Positions 8,737 to 17,875 of a stretch of 64,000 bases of DNA are shown one piece after another. The translations under genes were made by a program, and so were the position numbers. The stretch covers positions 1 to 64,000 of the forward strand of contig NZ_JBHVOS010000025.1 in NCBI RefSeq assembly GCF_042887685.1. The letters run 5' to 3'. This DNA is from Oerskovia sp042887685. GTDB taxonomy: Bacteria; Actinomycetota; Actinomycetes; Actinomycetales; Cellulomonadaceae. Below the pieces are notes generated by a model. It did not search any database. It saw only the letters and a list, made by a program, of their open reading frames with translations, and was not told the origin of the DNA. Position 1 is the first letter of the stretch; each line of letters starts with the position of its first letter.

Positions 8737-9810
8737 GTGACCGATCCGAACGAGAACCCGACCCTGGTGCGCGAGACCTCGGAGGAGGAGCTGCTCGCGG
8801 CGATCTTCCCGCTCCTGCCGACGGGCGAGGCGACGCTCGTCGGGCCGGGCGACGACTCGGCGGTGGTCAGCGCGCCCGACGGGCGGTTCGTCGTCTCGAC
8901 GGACGTCCTGGTCGAGCGCCGCCACTTCCGCGCGGAGTGGTCCACGGGGTACGACGTCGGGTGGCGAGCCGCGATGCAGAACCTGGCCGACGTCGCGGCG
9001 ATGGGGGCGCGGCCCACGTCGCTCGTGGTCTCGCTCGTGGTCCCGGGGCACCTGCCGGTCGAGTGGGTCACGGGCCTCGCACGCGGCCTCGCCGCGGCGT
9101 GCGCGCCGAGCGGCGCGGCCGTCGTCGGGGGAGACCTGTCGAGCGGTGACGACGTGGTCGTCGCGGTCACCGTCCACGGGGACCTGGGCGGGCGGGCGCC
9201 GGTCCTGCGGTCGGGTGCCCAGGTGTCCGACGTCGTCGCGCACGCCGGGCGCAGGGGCTGGTCCGCCGCGGGGCTCGCCCTGCTCGATCAGGACCTGGGG
9301 GACGTGGACCGCGAGCTGGTCGACGCGTACCTGCGGCCCGAGCCGCCCCTCGCCGCGGGGCCTGCGGCGGCCGACGCAGGAGCGACCTCGATGCTCGACC
9401 TGTCCGACGGGCTGCTGCGGGACGCGGGCCGTGTCGCCCGCGCGAGCGGTGTCGGGATCGACCTGGGCCTCGACGCGTTCGCGGCGGACCTCGACCGGCT
9501 CGCTCGTGCGGCGTCCGCCGTGAGCTCGGTGACGGGGCGACGTCCGGCCGGGGAGTGGCCGTCGGCCGCGGAGGACGTCGCAGGGTCGGGGGACCGGGCC
9601 GCGCTGGCTCGCGACTGGGTCCTGACGGGCGGCGAGGACCACGGGCTGCTCGCGACCTTCCCGGTGGGGACGGTCCTCCCCGAACCCTTCCGGGCGGTCG
9701 GGCGGGTCGTGGCCGCGGGGCACCCCGGGCAGGACGCGCGTCCGGCGGTCACGGTCGACGGGGCCGCGCCCCGAGCGCACGGCGTCGGGTGGGACCACTT
9801 CCGGGGCTGA
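8737..9810 (+). CDS. thiL: Thiamine-monophosphate kinase
   Basis: Phosphorylates thiamine monophosphate to the active cofactor thiamine diphosphate with ATP. The PurM-like fold is recognisable from GPGDDSAVV near residue 46, the metal-binding STDVLVERRHF, DVAAMGA, GGDLSSGDD and the C-terminal LTGGEDHGLLATF. It has 357 aa. A -10 TAAGGT (8725-8730) is 6 nt before the GTG. Transcription probably ends at the hairpin 9826-9861. Confidence 0.94.
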   Translation: MTDPNENPTLVRETSEEELLAAIFPLLPTGEATLVGPGDDSAVVSAPDGRFVVSTDVLVERRHFRAEWSTGYDVGWRAAMQNLADVAAMGARPTSLVVSLVVPGHLPVEWVTGLARGLAAACAPSGAAVVGGDLSSGDDVVVAVTVHGDLGGRAPVLRSGAQVSDVVAHAGRRGWSAAGLALLDQDLGDVDRELVDAYLRPEPPLAAGPAAADAGATSMLDLSDGLLRDAGRVARASGVGIDLGLDAFAADLDRLARAASAVSSVTGRRPAGEWPSAAEDVAGSGDRAALARDWVLTGGEDHGLLATFPVGTVLPEPFRAVGRVVAAGHPGQDARPAVTVDGAAPRAHGVGWDHFRG

Positions 9811-9825
9811 GGCCCTCGGACGACG

Positions 9826-9861
9826 GTCGAGGGGGCCACCCTCGCGGGTGACCCCCTCGAC
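9826..9861. terminator. Bidirectional terminator after thiL
   Basis: 15-nt arms (9826-9840 and 9847-9861) with one G-U type mismatch, between convergent thiL and a GNAT gene. Confidence 0.75.
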
Positions 9862-9882
9862 AGGAGGATGTGGGCGCCGGCG

Positions 9883-10401
9883 TCAGGACCTGCGGCGGTA
9901 CCGCACCTGGGTCAGGTCACGGCCGCCGATGTCGTCGCGCCGCTCGACACCGTCCGGGGCGAACCCGTGGCGGCGGTAGAAGTGCTGGGCACGGTCGTTG
10001 TCCTTGAGCACCCACAGGGAGACGGGGGTGCGCGGGGGGACCTTGCCGAGCATGGTCCGCATCAGGTCGCGGGCCACCCCACGGCCCCAGGCCTCGGGGT
10101 CGAGGTAGATGGCGTAGATCTCGAGGTCGCCGTCGTCGGCGTCCTCGTCGCGGGCCGGCCCGATGCTGGCGAAGCCGAGGGCGCGCCCGTCGGCCTCGGC
10201 GAGCAGGATGTCCGCCCCCGAGCTCGTGAGGTTCGTGGTCCAGGCGGACTCCCGCTGGTCGTGGTCGAGCGAGGCCAGGTACTCGTCGGGGACGATCCCG
10301 GCGTAGGCCCCACGCCAGGAGGCGATGTGCACCTGAGCGATCGACGCCGCGTCCTGCGGTGTCGCCGTGCGGATCGTTACCTCGTTGAGTTCCGTCACCA
10401 T
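9883..10401 (-). CDS. GNAT family N-acetyltransferase
   Basis: A 172-aa single-domain GNAT protein. It starts VTIRTATPQDAASIAQVH (beta1-alpha1), and the acetyl-CoA loop region is LDPEAWGRGVARDLM. The C-terminal part has VLKDNDRAQHFYRRHGF, typical of the family. The substrate is unknown. It starts at ATG 10401, where the protein begins MVTELNEVTIR. The stretch upstream (10402-10549) is locally AT-richer than its surroundings and holds no recognisable gene. Confidence 0.85.
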   Translation of the reverse strand: MVTELNEVTIRTATPQDAASIAQVHIASWRGAYAGIVPDEYLASLDHDQRESAWTTNLTSSGADILLAEADGRALGFASIGPARDEDADDGDLEIYAIYLDPEAWGRGVARDLMRTMLGKVPPRTPVSLWVLKDNDRAQHFYRRHGFAPDGVERRDDIGGRDLTQVRYRRRS

Positions 10402-10549
10402 GACCAAATCCTGCCACTTCCGTGGAGATTCGCCAACCCTTTTTGTCCAGATCTTCAGCAAATCTCCCCAAGGGGATGTGTTGTCGGCTTCGACGAGGGG
10501 GAGCGGGCCGTCGGCGTCGCCCCTCGCGGCCCGTCGTCCACCGATCCTC

Positions 10550-11587
10550 TCAGCCTTTGTCGGCGGACGCCTGCCGGGTGTCGGCAGGGTGCCCCGCGAC
10601 CGCTCGTCGGACGTCGTCGGCGATCAGCCCACCGTTGATCGCGGCGGCGACCTGGACGCCGGCGGCGGCCGCGCCGACGACCTGCGCCATCAGGTTCGTG
10701 ACGTTGCCCGCGACGTGGACCCCGGGCAGCGCGGTCGCCCCCGTCGGGTCGGCGGGCACGTACGTCCCGACCACCGTGCCGTCGACGACCTGCTCCGCGG
10801 TCTCGATCCCCAACGACTCCAGGACCGCGGACCGGGCGGTGAAGCGGGGCGCGACGACGAGCGCGGCGCACGGCACCACGTCGCCGGACTCGAGGCGCAC
10901 ACCGACCAGCCCACCGTCCTGGACGTCGAGCGACTCGACCACACCGTCGACCAGCGTGATGCCCCGCGCGTCGAGCGCGGCGAGGGTCGTCGCGTCGGGC
11001 GAGGGCGACCCGTGGAGGAAGAGCGTCACGTCGTCGGTCCACTGGCGCCACATCTGGGCCTGGTGCAGCGCCATCGGGCTCGTGGCGAGGATGCCCACGG
11101 CCTGGTCGCGCACCTCCCAGCCGTGGCAGTACGGGCAGTGCAGGACGTCCTTGCCCCAGCGCTCGGCGACCCCGGGGACCGCGGGCAGCTCGTCGACGAG
11201 GCCCGTGGTGACGAGCAGCCGGCGGGCGCGCAGGTCCCGGCCGTCCGTGAGCCGGACCTCGAACGTGCCGTCCGCCAGCCGGGCGGCGGTCTCGACCGTG
11301 CCCTGCGTGACGCGTCCGCCGTACGCCGTGACCTCGCCGCGTCCGGCGGCCAGGAGGCCCGCGGGTTCCTCGCCGTCGCGCGACAGGTAGCCGTGCATGT
11401 GCGCGGCCGGGGCGTTGCGGGGGCGCCCCGCGTCGACCACGAGCACGCTGCGTCGGGCGCGGGCGAGCGTCAGGGCTCCGCTCAGCCCTGCGGCGCCACC
11501 CCCGACGACGATCACGTCGTGGACGCCGGACGTGCTGTCGGTGTGCGTGATCTCACCCGTGGCGGGTGTCGTGCTCGTGCGGGTCAT
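10550..11587 (-). CDS. NAD(P)/FAD-dependent oxidoreductase, thioredoxin-reductase-like
   Basis: Flavoprotein of the class II disulfide reductase group, 345 aa. The N-terminal FAD motif is VIVVGGGAAGLSGALTLARA near residues 25-45. The redox centre CPYC (in HCPYCHGWEV) lies near residue 155, and a second nucleotide domain and a C-terminal AGNVTNLMAQV segment follow. This matches the TrxR-like oxidoreductases that sit beside small transcription factors. Start ATG 11587 has a strong GGAGG. It is divergent from an XRE-cupin regulator, and a shared operator is likely in the 80-bp gap. Confidence 0.88.
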   Translation of the reverse strand: MTRTSTTPATGEITHTDSTSGVHDVIVVGGGAAGLSGALTLARARRSVLVVDAGRPRNAPAAHMHGYLSRDGEEPAGLLAAGRGEVTAYGGRVTQGTVETAARLADGTFEVRLTDGRDLRARRLLVTTGLVDELPAVPGVAERWGKDVLHCPYCHGWEVRDQAVGILATSPMALHQAQMWRQWTDDVTLFLHGSPSPDATTLAALDARGITLVDGVVESLDVQDGGLVGVRLESGDVVPCAALVVAPRFTARSAVLESLGIETAEQVVDGTVVGTYVPADPTGATALPGVHVAGNVTNLMAQVVGAAAAGVQVAAAINGGLIADDVRRAVAGHPADTRQASADKG

Positions 11588-11631
11588 GGGGACCACCTCC
11601 TCGACGAGCATCGGTGCGTGGAGTCGAAGGT

Positions 11632-11657
11632 GGCAATTCCTGTTGCCGGAGTGGCAA
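11632..11657. promoter_or_regulatory. Candidate operator between flavoprotein and XRE-cupin gene
   Basis: Inverted pair GGCAA-N6-TTGCC (11632-11647) followed by a third GGCAA (11653-11657), in the 80-bp divergent gap. Placement suggests binding by the adjacent XRE regulator. Confidence 0.5.
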
Positions 11658-11667
11658 ACTCGGGTGC

Positions 11668-12273
11668 ATGGACGCACCAGAGGACGACCCGTTCGCAGCA
11701 GCCCTCGAGGCCGTCGGCCCCCGGTTGCGCGCGCTGCGCCGGCAGCGGCAGCTGACCCTCGTCGAGCTCTCCGACCGCACGGGCATCTCCGTGAGCACCC
11801 TGTCCCGCCTGGAGTCGGGCGGGCGTCGCCCCACGCTCGAGCTCCTGCTGCCGCTCGCCCGCGAGCACGAGGTCCCGCTCGACGAGCTCGTCGGCGCCCC
11901 GCCCACGGGGGACCCGCGCATCCACGCGCGGCCGGTCAAGCGGGGCGACTCGACGATCCTCCCGCTGTCCCGCCGGCCCGGCGGGGTCCAGGCCTACAAG
12001 CAGGTCCTGCACGGACGGGCCTCGGACGTCCTGCCGGAGACCAAGGTGCACGAGGGCTACGAGTGGCTCTACGTGCTGGGCGGGCGGCTGCGGCTCCTGC
12101 TCGGCGAGCACGACCTGGTGCTGGGCGAGGGCGAGGCCGCCGAGTTCGACACGCGCACCCCGCACGCCGTCCTCAACGCCGACGAGCACCCGGTCGAGCT
12201 GCTCGTCCTGCACGGCCCCCAGGGCGAGCGGGCGCACTTCCGGGCCAGGCCCCGGCAGCGTCGCGCCGACTGA
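11668..12273 (+). CDS. XRE-family regulator with cupin sensor domain
   Basis: A 201-aa transcription factor. The N-terminal XRE helix-turn-helix is near residues 18-70 (LRQLTLVELSDRTGISVSTLSRLESG region). A C-terminal cupin_2 domain follows with VHEGYEWLYVLGGRLRLLLG, FDTRTPHAV and LVLHGPQG. The cupin presumably binds a small ligand or metal. ATG 11668 is chosen because the HTH domain begins soon after it. It is divergent from the TrxR-like gene and is likely its regulator and its own. Confidence 0.88.
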   Translation: MDAPEDDPFAAALEAVGPRLRALRRQRQLTLVELSDRTGISVSTLSRLESGGRRPTLELLLPLAREHEVPLDELVGAPPTGDPRIHARPVKRGDSTILPLSRRPGGVQAYKQVLHGRASDVLPETKVHEGYEWLYVLGGRLRLLLGEHDLVLGEGEAAEFDTRTPHAVLNADEHPVELLVLHGPQGERAHFRARPRQRRAD

Positions 12274-12375
12274 CGCGGCCGTCGCCCTCGACGACCCCGC
12301 GCACCGCGGCCCCCGCCCGCAGGGGAGCGCCGCCGTCGGGCACGGGAGTTCGCCCGGGGATGCTCCCCGGGAACG

Positions 12376-12411
12376 CGAAAGCCCGCCAGGACGAGTCCTG
12401 ACGGGCTTTCG
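12376..12411. terminator. Bidirectional terminator, XRE gene / rpmB
   Basis: 16-nt arms (12376-12391, 12396-12411) with one mismatch and a 4-nt loop. An A-run at the left and a T-run at the right make it work in both directions, for convergent genes. Confidence 0.85.
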
Positions 12412-12429
12412 GCGAACGAGCGGGAAGGC

Positions 12430-12621
12430 TCAGACGTGACGGACGACCTTGCCGGCCTTCAGGCACGAGGTGCACACGTTGAGACGCTTCGGGGTACCCG
12501 AGACGATCGCACGGACGCGCTGGATGTTCGGGTTCCAGCGACGCTTCGTACGGATGTGCGAGTGCGAGATGCTGTGCCCGAAGCTCGGGCCCTTGCCGCA
12601 GACTTCGCAGTTGGCAGCCAC
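12430..12621 (-). CDS. rpmB: 50S ribosomal protein L28
   Basis: 63-aa large-subunit protein. The N-terminus is MAANCEVCGKGPSFGH, and a second CxxC (VCTSC) comes later, so this is the zinc-binding (C+) form. It starts at GTG 12621 with AGGAG upstream. The 5' region to about 12770 is over 100 nt, which may hold a leader, with a possible -10 TACCCT on the minus strand near 12766. It lies next to the DAK2 and recG genes, as in other Actinobacteria. The zinc form implies that Cys-free paralogues, if any, are elsewhere. Confidence 0.96.
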   Translation of the reverse strand: MAANCEVCGKGPSFGHSISHSHIRTKRRWNPNIQRVRAIVSGTPKRLNVCTSCLKAGKVVRHV

Positions 12622-12914
12622 GATTTCTCCTGATCGTCGTGCACGCCTCCGCGAAAGGACAGCGGCGACGTAGTGAATGGTCTGTGGGGTGAACGCTCCG
12701 AACCAGCACGCAGGCCGGGGAACGTCCGTGGTCGCCCGGATCTGTCCGGGCAACCTCCATAGGGTAGCCGATGGCCGCCCTCCACCCCAAACCGACCCGA
12801 GAGCGTGCATGGTGCAGCGCGCGGGGCGGACTACGGTGGTCCGGTAAGTATCGCAGGCTCTGCGGGGGTTCGGCACCCCCGTGCGCCCGACCCCGACGAA
12901 GGAGCCCCACGAGC

Positions 12915-14660
12915 GTGACGGACGGCACGGAGCACATCGAGCCCGCGGTGGTGCGGGCGTGGGTGGCGGAGACGGTCCGGACGCTCGGCGAGGCCAGGGC
13001 GCGCATCGACCGCGCGAACGTGTTCCCCGTGGCCGACGCCGACACGGGCACCAACCTCTTCCTGACCGTCACCGAGGGAGCGCGCGCCGTGAGCGAGGTG
13101 CCCGACGGCGCGCCCGTCGACACCGTGCTGCTCGCCTTCGCGCGGGGCGCCCTGATCGGGGCCCGCGGCAACTCGGGCGTGATCCTCAGCGAGTTCCTGC
13201 GCGGCTTCGCGGGCGCGACCACGGTCGCCGACGAGCCCGTGGGGTCCCTGCGGGTCGCGACCCGCCTCGAGGCGGCGGCGCGCTCGTCCTACGCGGCCGT
13301 CGCCGTCCCGGTCCCCGGCACGATCCTCACCGCGGCCGACGGGGCCGCCGTCGCGGCCCGCGCCGCGGCGGACGCCGGAGCGGACCTGGGCGGCGTCGTG
13401 CTCGCGGCGCGCACAGGAGCGCGCGAGGCCATGCTGCGCAGCCCCCGGGAGCTCGCCGTCCTGTCCCGTGCGGGGGTGCTCGACGCCGGAGCGTTCGGGC
13501 TCGTGCTCGTCCTCGGCGCGCTGTGCCGGGCGCTGGGGGCCGACGACGGTGCAGGCGGCGACCCTGCCGACGACGGCATCGGCCCGGACCGTCCTGTGTC
13601 GGTGGCCGACGGCAGCATGGCCTCCATGACGAGCGGGGCCGGCAGCGGCGACGTGATCGATGTCACGTCAGGAGGAGGTCCCGCGGCGGGTGCTGCCCCC
13701 GCGGCGAGCGCAGTCGCGCAGGGGAGCGACGTCGTCGGGCCGGCATCCGGTGGGGTGCCCGCCGAGCACACGCCCGTCGGGATAGACGGCGAGTTCGAGG
13801 TCATGCTCGTGGTCGACGGCACCGACGGCACAGGCACCCCGGTCCCCACGACGCCGCTCGCCGACGCGCTGCGCGCAGCCCTCGCGCAGGTCGGCGACTC
13901 GGTCGTCGTCGTGGGGGAGGGCGTCTGGCAGGCCCACGTGCACACCGACGACCCCGCGCGCGCCGTGCAGGCCGCCCGCACCGCGGCCGGCGACGCCCGG
14001 CTGCGCCAGGTGTGCGTCCGGCACCTCGCGACGCAGGTCGCGGCACGTGGGCTGCACGGGCACACGGCCCCGACTCCCGAGGAGGTCCCCGAGCACGGCG
14101 TCGTCGCGATCACCTCGGCCCCCGGCCTCGTGCCGGACCTGGCCCGCAGCGGTGCCGTCGTCCTCCTCGTGACCGACCGTGCGCCGACCCCGGGCGAGGT
14201 GCTGCGCGTGGCCGTGGACGCCGGAGCGCGCCGCGTCGCCGTCCTGCCCGGGAGCCAGGCCGCGGCCGACGTGGCCCGCGAGGCAGGCCGTCTGGTCGGA
14301 CCGGGCACGGGCGACCTGCGGGGCATCGAGGTGCTCGACGCCCCCACCGACCTGCACGTCGTGGCCGCGCTCGCGGCAGCGACCCTGGGCTCGGCCGACG
14401 ACGTCGTCTCCCTCATGCGGGAGACCCTCGACGACGTCCGGGCCGTCCAGGTCCCCGCGGACGGAGCGCTCGTGCGGCCCGCGCTCGAAGGCCTCCTCCG
14501 GGACGACGACGAGGTGCTGACCGTCCTGCCCGGGCGCCGGGTCGACCCTGTCGTGATCGACGTCGTCGCGGGCATCGCCCGCCAGCGCGTCCCGGGCATC
14601 GAGGTCGTCGTCCTCGGCTCCGGGCGCGACCACGCCGACCTGGAGCTGGGAGCAGAATGA
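12915..14660 (+). CDS. DAK2 domain fusion protein (FakA-like kinase)
   Basis: A 581-aa protein with an N-terminal DAK2 (dihydroxyacetone-kinase L) domain, including ANVFPVADADTGTNLF and ARGNSGVILSEFLRG, as in fatty acid kinase FakA. A Gly/Ala/Asp-rich linker of ~70 residues (~205-285) leads to the C-terminal EDD-type domain with HVHTDDPARAV. FakA phosphorylates fatty acids held by a DegV-family carrier, but no carrier gene is in this window, so the substrate is open. GTG 12915 is the likely start. The stop overlaps recG by 4 bp, indicating co-translation. Confidence 0.88.
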   Translation: MTDGTEHIEPAVVRAWVAETVRTLGEARARIDRANVFPVADADTGTNLFLTVTEGARAVSEVPDGAPVDTVLLAFARGALIGARGNSGVILSEFLRGFAGATTVADEPVGSLRVATRLEAAARSSYAAVAVPVPGTILTAADGAAVAARAAADAGADLGGVVLAARTGAREAMLRSPRELAVLSRAGVLDAGAFGLVLVLGALCRALGADDGAGGDPADDGIGPDRPVSVADGSMASMTSGAGSGDVIDVTSGGGPAAGAAPAASAVAQGSDVVGPASGGVPAEHTPVGIDGEFEVMLVVDGTDGTGTPVPTTPLADALRAALAQVGDSVVVVGEGVWQAHVHTDDPARAVQAARTAAGDARLRQVCVRHLATQVAARGLHGHTAPTPEEVPEHGVVAITSAPGLVPDLARSGAVVLLVTDRAPTPGEVLRVAVDAGARRVAVLPGSQAAADVAREAGRLVGPGTGDLRGIEVLDAPTDLHVVAALAAATLGSADDVVSLMRETLDDVRAVQVPADGALVRPALEGLLRDDDEVLTVLPGRRVDPVVIDVVAGIARQRVPGIEVVVLGSGRDHADLELGAE

Positions 14661-17050
14661 GCAGCGACCCTCGTGCCACCGCCCCCGGGGCGGACGCGGA
14701 CCACCTGACCGGCACCCGCCGCCTCGCGGGCGACCTGGTGACCGGACCCGTCGACCGCTTCGCCGAACCCCTCGCCACGGTGCTCGGGCCGCGCTCGGCG
14801 GGCGCCCTCGCCAAGCTGGGCCTCGAGACCACGGGCGACCTGCTGGGGCACTACCCGCGCAGGTACGGCGACCCGGGCAGGCTCACCGACCTCGGTGGAC
14901 TGGTGCTGGGTGAGCACGTCACGATAATGGCCAGGGTCGTCCAGGCGACCGTGCGCGCCATGCGCTCGCGCGGCGGCGCCATGCTCCAGGCCGAGGTGAC
15001 CGACGGCGTCCACCGGCTCTCGCTGACGTTCTTCGCCAAGGGCACCGGTGCGCTGCGCACGCACGAGAGCCGGCTCCAGCCCGGCCGCACGGGCCTGTTC
15101 ACGGGCGTGGTGAGCGCCTACCGGGGGTCCCGCCAGCTCACGCACCCGGACTACCTCATCATCGGCGTCGACGCCGATGATGAGGAGGCCGCCCTCATCG
15201 AGGCGCGCCGCCCCATCCCGCTCTACCCGGCGAGCGCCTCGATCCCGAGCTGGCGCATCCAGAAGGCCGTCCGGCAGGTCCTCGACCCGCTGACCGAGGA
15301 CGAGGTGCCCGACCCTCTGCCGCCCGCCGTGCGCGAGGCCCGGGGCTTCGGGTCCCGGCACGCGGCGCTCAAGGACGTCCACGAGCCCTTCGACACGCGC
15401 CAGTGGCAGCACGGCCGGGACCGGCTGCGCTACGAGGAGGCATTCGTCCTCCAGGCCGCGCTCGCCCAACGGCGCGCGCGGGCAGAGGCCGAGGAGGCGA
15501 CGGCGCGGCCGCTGCGCGCACCGGGCGAGCCCAGCGCGCTCGCGGACTTCGACGCGTCGCTGCCGTTCACGCTCACGGCGGGCCAGCGCGAGATCGGCGA
15601 GGAGATCTCGGGCGAGCTCGCGCGCTCGCGGCCCATGCAGCGCCTGCTCCAGGGCGAGGTCGGCTCGGGGAAGACCGTCGTCGCGCTGCGCGCGATGCTC
15701 CAGGTGGTCGACGCCGGAGGGCAGGCCGCGCTGCTGGCCCCCACCGAGGTGCTCGCCTCGCAGCACGCCCGCACCCTGCGGACCCTGCTGGGACCGCTCG
15801 CGGAGGAGGGCATGCTGGGCGGCGCCGACCACGGCACGCGCGTCGCGCTCCTCACCGGGTCGATGGGGGCCGCCGCCAAGAAGGGCGCGCTGCTCGACGC
15901 CGCGAGCGGCCGGGCCGGGATCGTCGTCGGGACCCATGCGCTGCTGAGCGAGAACGTGCAGTTCGCGGACCTCGGGCTCGTCGTCGTCGACGAGCAGCAC
16001 CGGTTCGGCGTCGAGCAGCGCGACGCGCTGCGCGCCAAGGCCCGCACCAGCCCCCACCTGCTCGTCATGACCGCGACACCCATCCCGCGCACGGTCGCCA
16101 TGACGGTGTTCGGCGACCTCGAGACGTCGTCCCTCACCGAGATCCCGGCAGGCCGCGCGGGCATCACGACGCACGTCGTCCCCGCGGACAACGAGGCCTG
16201 GATGCACCGGACGTGGCAGCGGGTGCGCGAGGAGGTCGACGCCGGGCACCGCGCCTACGTGGTGTGCGCGCGGATCCACCCCGACGAGCCAGCGGCGGAC
16301 CCGGGCGTCGACGGCGCGGGCGCACCTGCGGGCGCAGGCGCCGCCTCGAGGAGGAAGACCCGGACCGACGACTTCGACGAGGTGCCCGACTTCCTCGACC
16401 TCGACGGACAGGGCGGCGCCGGGTCGGACCGTCCGCCGCTGCGCGCCGTGCTCGAGGTCGCCGAGGAGCTCGCGAGCGTGCCGGCCCTGCGGGGGCTCGC
16501 CGTCGGGATCCTGCACGGGCAGATGGCGCCCGCGGACAAGGAGAAGGTCATGGCCGACTTCGCGTCCGGGGCCGTCCAGGTGCTGGTCTCCACGACCGTG
16601 GTCGAGGTCGGCGTGGACGTCCCCGACGCCACCGTCATGGTCGTGTTCGACGCCGACCGGTTCGGCCTCTCGCAGCTGCACCAGCTCCGCGGTCGCGTGG
16701 GCCGTGGGTCCGCACCGGGGCTGTGCCTGCTGGTCTCGACCGTCGAGCCCGGGACGCCCGCAGCCGTGCGCGTCGAGACCATGGCCGAGACGACCGACGG
16801 GTTCCGGCTCGCGACCGTGGACCTCGAGCTCCGCAGCGAGGGCGACGTGCTGGGCGCGGCCCAGTCCGGCAGGGCGAGCTCGCTGCGGTTGCTGCGCGTC
16901 GTCAAGGACGTCGCGGTGATCGAGCAGGCGCGCGCCGACGCCGCCGAGGTCGTCGCGGCCGACCCCGACCTCGAGCAGCATCCCGAGCTGCGGGCCGCGA
17001 TCGCCAGCCAGCTCGACCCCGAACGCGAGGAGTTCCTGGAACGCGCGTGA
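14657..17050 (+). CDS. recG: ATP-dependent DNA helicase RecG
   Basis: Branch-migrating helicase acting on stalled forks and Holliday junctions, 797 aa. The wedge/OB domain lies near 60-200. Helicase motif I is EVGSGKTVVALRA near 335, motif II DEQH near 445, and motif III TATPIPRT near 470. The C-terminal helicase domain has HGQMAPADKEKVM, STTVVEVGVDVP and QLRGRVGRG. An acidic/Gly insertion of ~60 residues (~550-600) falls between motifs IV and V, probably a disordered loop. It starts with ATG overlapping the DAK2 stop. Confidence 0.96.
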   Translation: MSSDPRATAPGADADHLTGTRRLAGDLVTGPVDRFAEPLATVLGPRSAGALAKLGLETTGDLLGHYPRRYGDPGRLTDLGGLVLGEHVTIMARVVQATVRAMRSRGGAMLQAEVTDGVHRLSLTFFAKGTGALRTHESRLQPGRTGLFTGVVSAYRGSRQLTHPDYLIIGVDADDEEAALIEARRPIPLYPASASIPSWRIQKAVRQVLDPLTEDEVPDPLPPAVREARGFGSRHAALKDVHEPFDTRQWQHGRDRLRYEEAFVLQAALAQRRARAEAEEATARPLRAPGEPSALADFDASLPFTLTAGQREIGEEISGELARSRPMQRLLQGEVGSGKTVVALRAMLQVVDAGGQAALLAPTEVLASQHARTLRTLLGPLAEEGMLGGADHGTRVALLTGSMGAAAKKGALLDAASGRAGIVVGTHALLSENVQFADLGLVVVDEQHRFGVEQRDALRAKARTSPHLLVMTATPIPRTVAMTVFGDLETSSLTEIPAGRAGITTHVVPADNEAWMHRTWQRVREEVDAGHRAYVVCARIHPDEPAADPGVDGAGAPAGAGAASRRKTRTDDFDEVPDFLDLDGQGGAGSDRPPLRAVLEVAEELASVPALRGLAVGILHGQMAPADKEKVMADFASGAVQVLVSTTVVEVGVDVPDATVMVVFDADRFGLSQLHQLRGRVGRGSAPGLCLLVSTVEPGTPAAVRVETMAETTDGFRLATVDLELRSEGDVLGAAQSGRASSLRLLRVVKDVAVIEQARADAAEVVAADPDLEQHPELRAAIASQLDPEREEFLERA

Positions 17051-17061
17051 CGGTCCTGCTG

Positions 17062-17204
17062 GCCGAGGGTGACGGTTCCACCCGCCGAGGGTGACGTGCC
17101 GGGCCGCCGAGGGTGACGGTTCCACCCGCCGAGGGTGACGGTTCCACCCGCCGAGGGTGACGGTTCCACCCGCCGAGGGTGACGTACTGGGCCGCCGAGG
17201 GTGC
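17062..17204. repeat. 22-bp tandem repeat array between recG and rsmD
   Basis: Six full head-to-tail 22-bp units at 17062, 17084, 17106, 17128, 17150 and 17172, then a broken unit from 17194. All begin GCCGAGGGTGACG. The last 9 nt are GTTCCACCC in units 1, 3, 4 and 5, and variants ending GGGCC in units 2 and 6. The period is not a multiple of 3, and the array sits in a non-coding gap, so it is not protein-coding. There are no unique spacers, so it is not CRISPR. Confidence 0.92.
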
Positions 17205-17260
17205 CACCGTCGACGCCGGGGGACGCACAGGGCGACGGGAGCGCGAACTAGGCTGTCCGC

Positions 17261-17845
17261 ATGACGAGGATCGTGGCCGGGACGGTCGGCGGACGCAGCC
17301 TGCAGGTACCCCCCAAGGGGACGCGTCCCACCAGCGACCGGGTACGTGAGGCGATCTTCTCGCGGCTCGAGCACTACGGGGTCCTCGACGGCGCCTACGT
17401 CCTCGACCTGTACGCGGGGTCCGGCGCGCTGGGCCTCGAGGCCGCCTCGCGCGGTGCGCAGAAGGTCGTGCTCGTCGACGCCGCCCGCGTCGCGGCCGAG
17501 GTCTGCCGGGCCAACGTGAAGACCCTCGGCCTGACGAACGTGCAGGTCGTCCAGGACAAGGCCGAGCGGTTCGTCCAGTCGCCCCCGTCGACCACGTGGG
17601 ACGTCGTCTTCATCGACCCGCCCTACGACGTGTCGGAGGCCGTGGTCGCCGAGCTCCTGCGCCAGCTCGCGGCAACGTCGGCGCTGGTCGAGGACGCGGT
17701 CGTCGTGGTCGAGCGGTCGACGCGCAGCCCCGAGCAGACCTGGCCGACCGGGTGGGAGCTGCTCGCCCGCAAGGACTACGGCGAGACCGCGGTGTACTAC
17801 GCGGGCCCCGCGACGGCCGAGGAGCCGCAGGCCGACGCCTCCTGA
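17261..17845 (+). CDS. rsmD: 16S rRNA (guanine(966)-N2)-methyltransferase RsmD
   Basis: SAM-dependent methyltransferase acting on G966 of 16S rRNA, 194 aa. It begins TRIVAGTVGGRSLQVP, a family hallmark. It has the SAM motif VLDLYAGSGALGLEAASRGA near residue 48 and the catalytic IDPPY near 117. A -10 TAGGCT (17249-17254) lies 6 nt before the ATG. In most Actinobacteria rsmD is followed directly by coaD. Here a minus-strand acetyltransferase gene and a palindromic repeat separate them. Confidence 0.95.
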   Translation: MTRIVAGTVGGRSLQVPPKGTRPTSDRVREAIFSRLEHYGVLDGAYVLDLYAGSGALGLEAASRGAQKVVLVDAARVAAEVCRANVKTLGLTNVQVVQDKAERFVQSPPSTTWDVVFIDPPYDVSEAVVAELLRQLAATSALVEDAVVVVERSTRSPEQTWPTGWELLARKDYGETAVYYAGPATAEEPQADAS

Positions 17846-17875
17846 CCTGGGGCCGCCTGGCACCGCTCACGGCAC

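Noticed and set aside
17062..17204. CRISPR array
   Set aside because: Units are contiguous with no unique spacers, and no cas genes are in the window.
13289..17863. Very long minus-strand open frame (1524 codons) opposite the DAK2 gene, recG and rsmD
   Set aside because: It is antisense to three clear genes, is Arg/Gly/Pro-rich shadow translation and crosses the tandem repeat.
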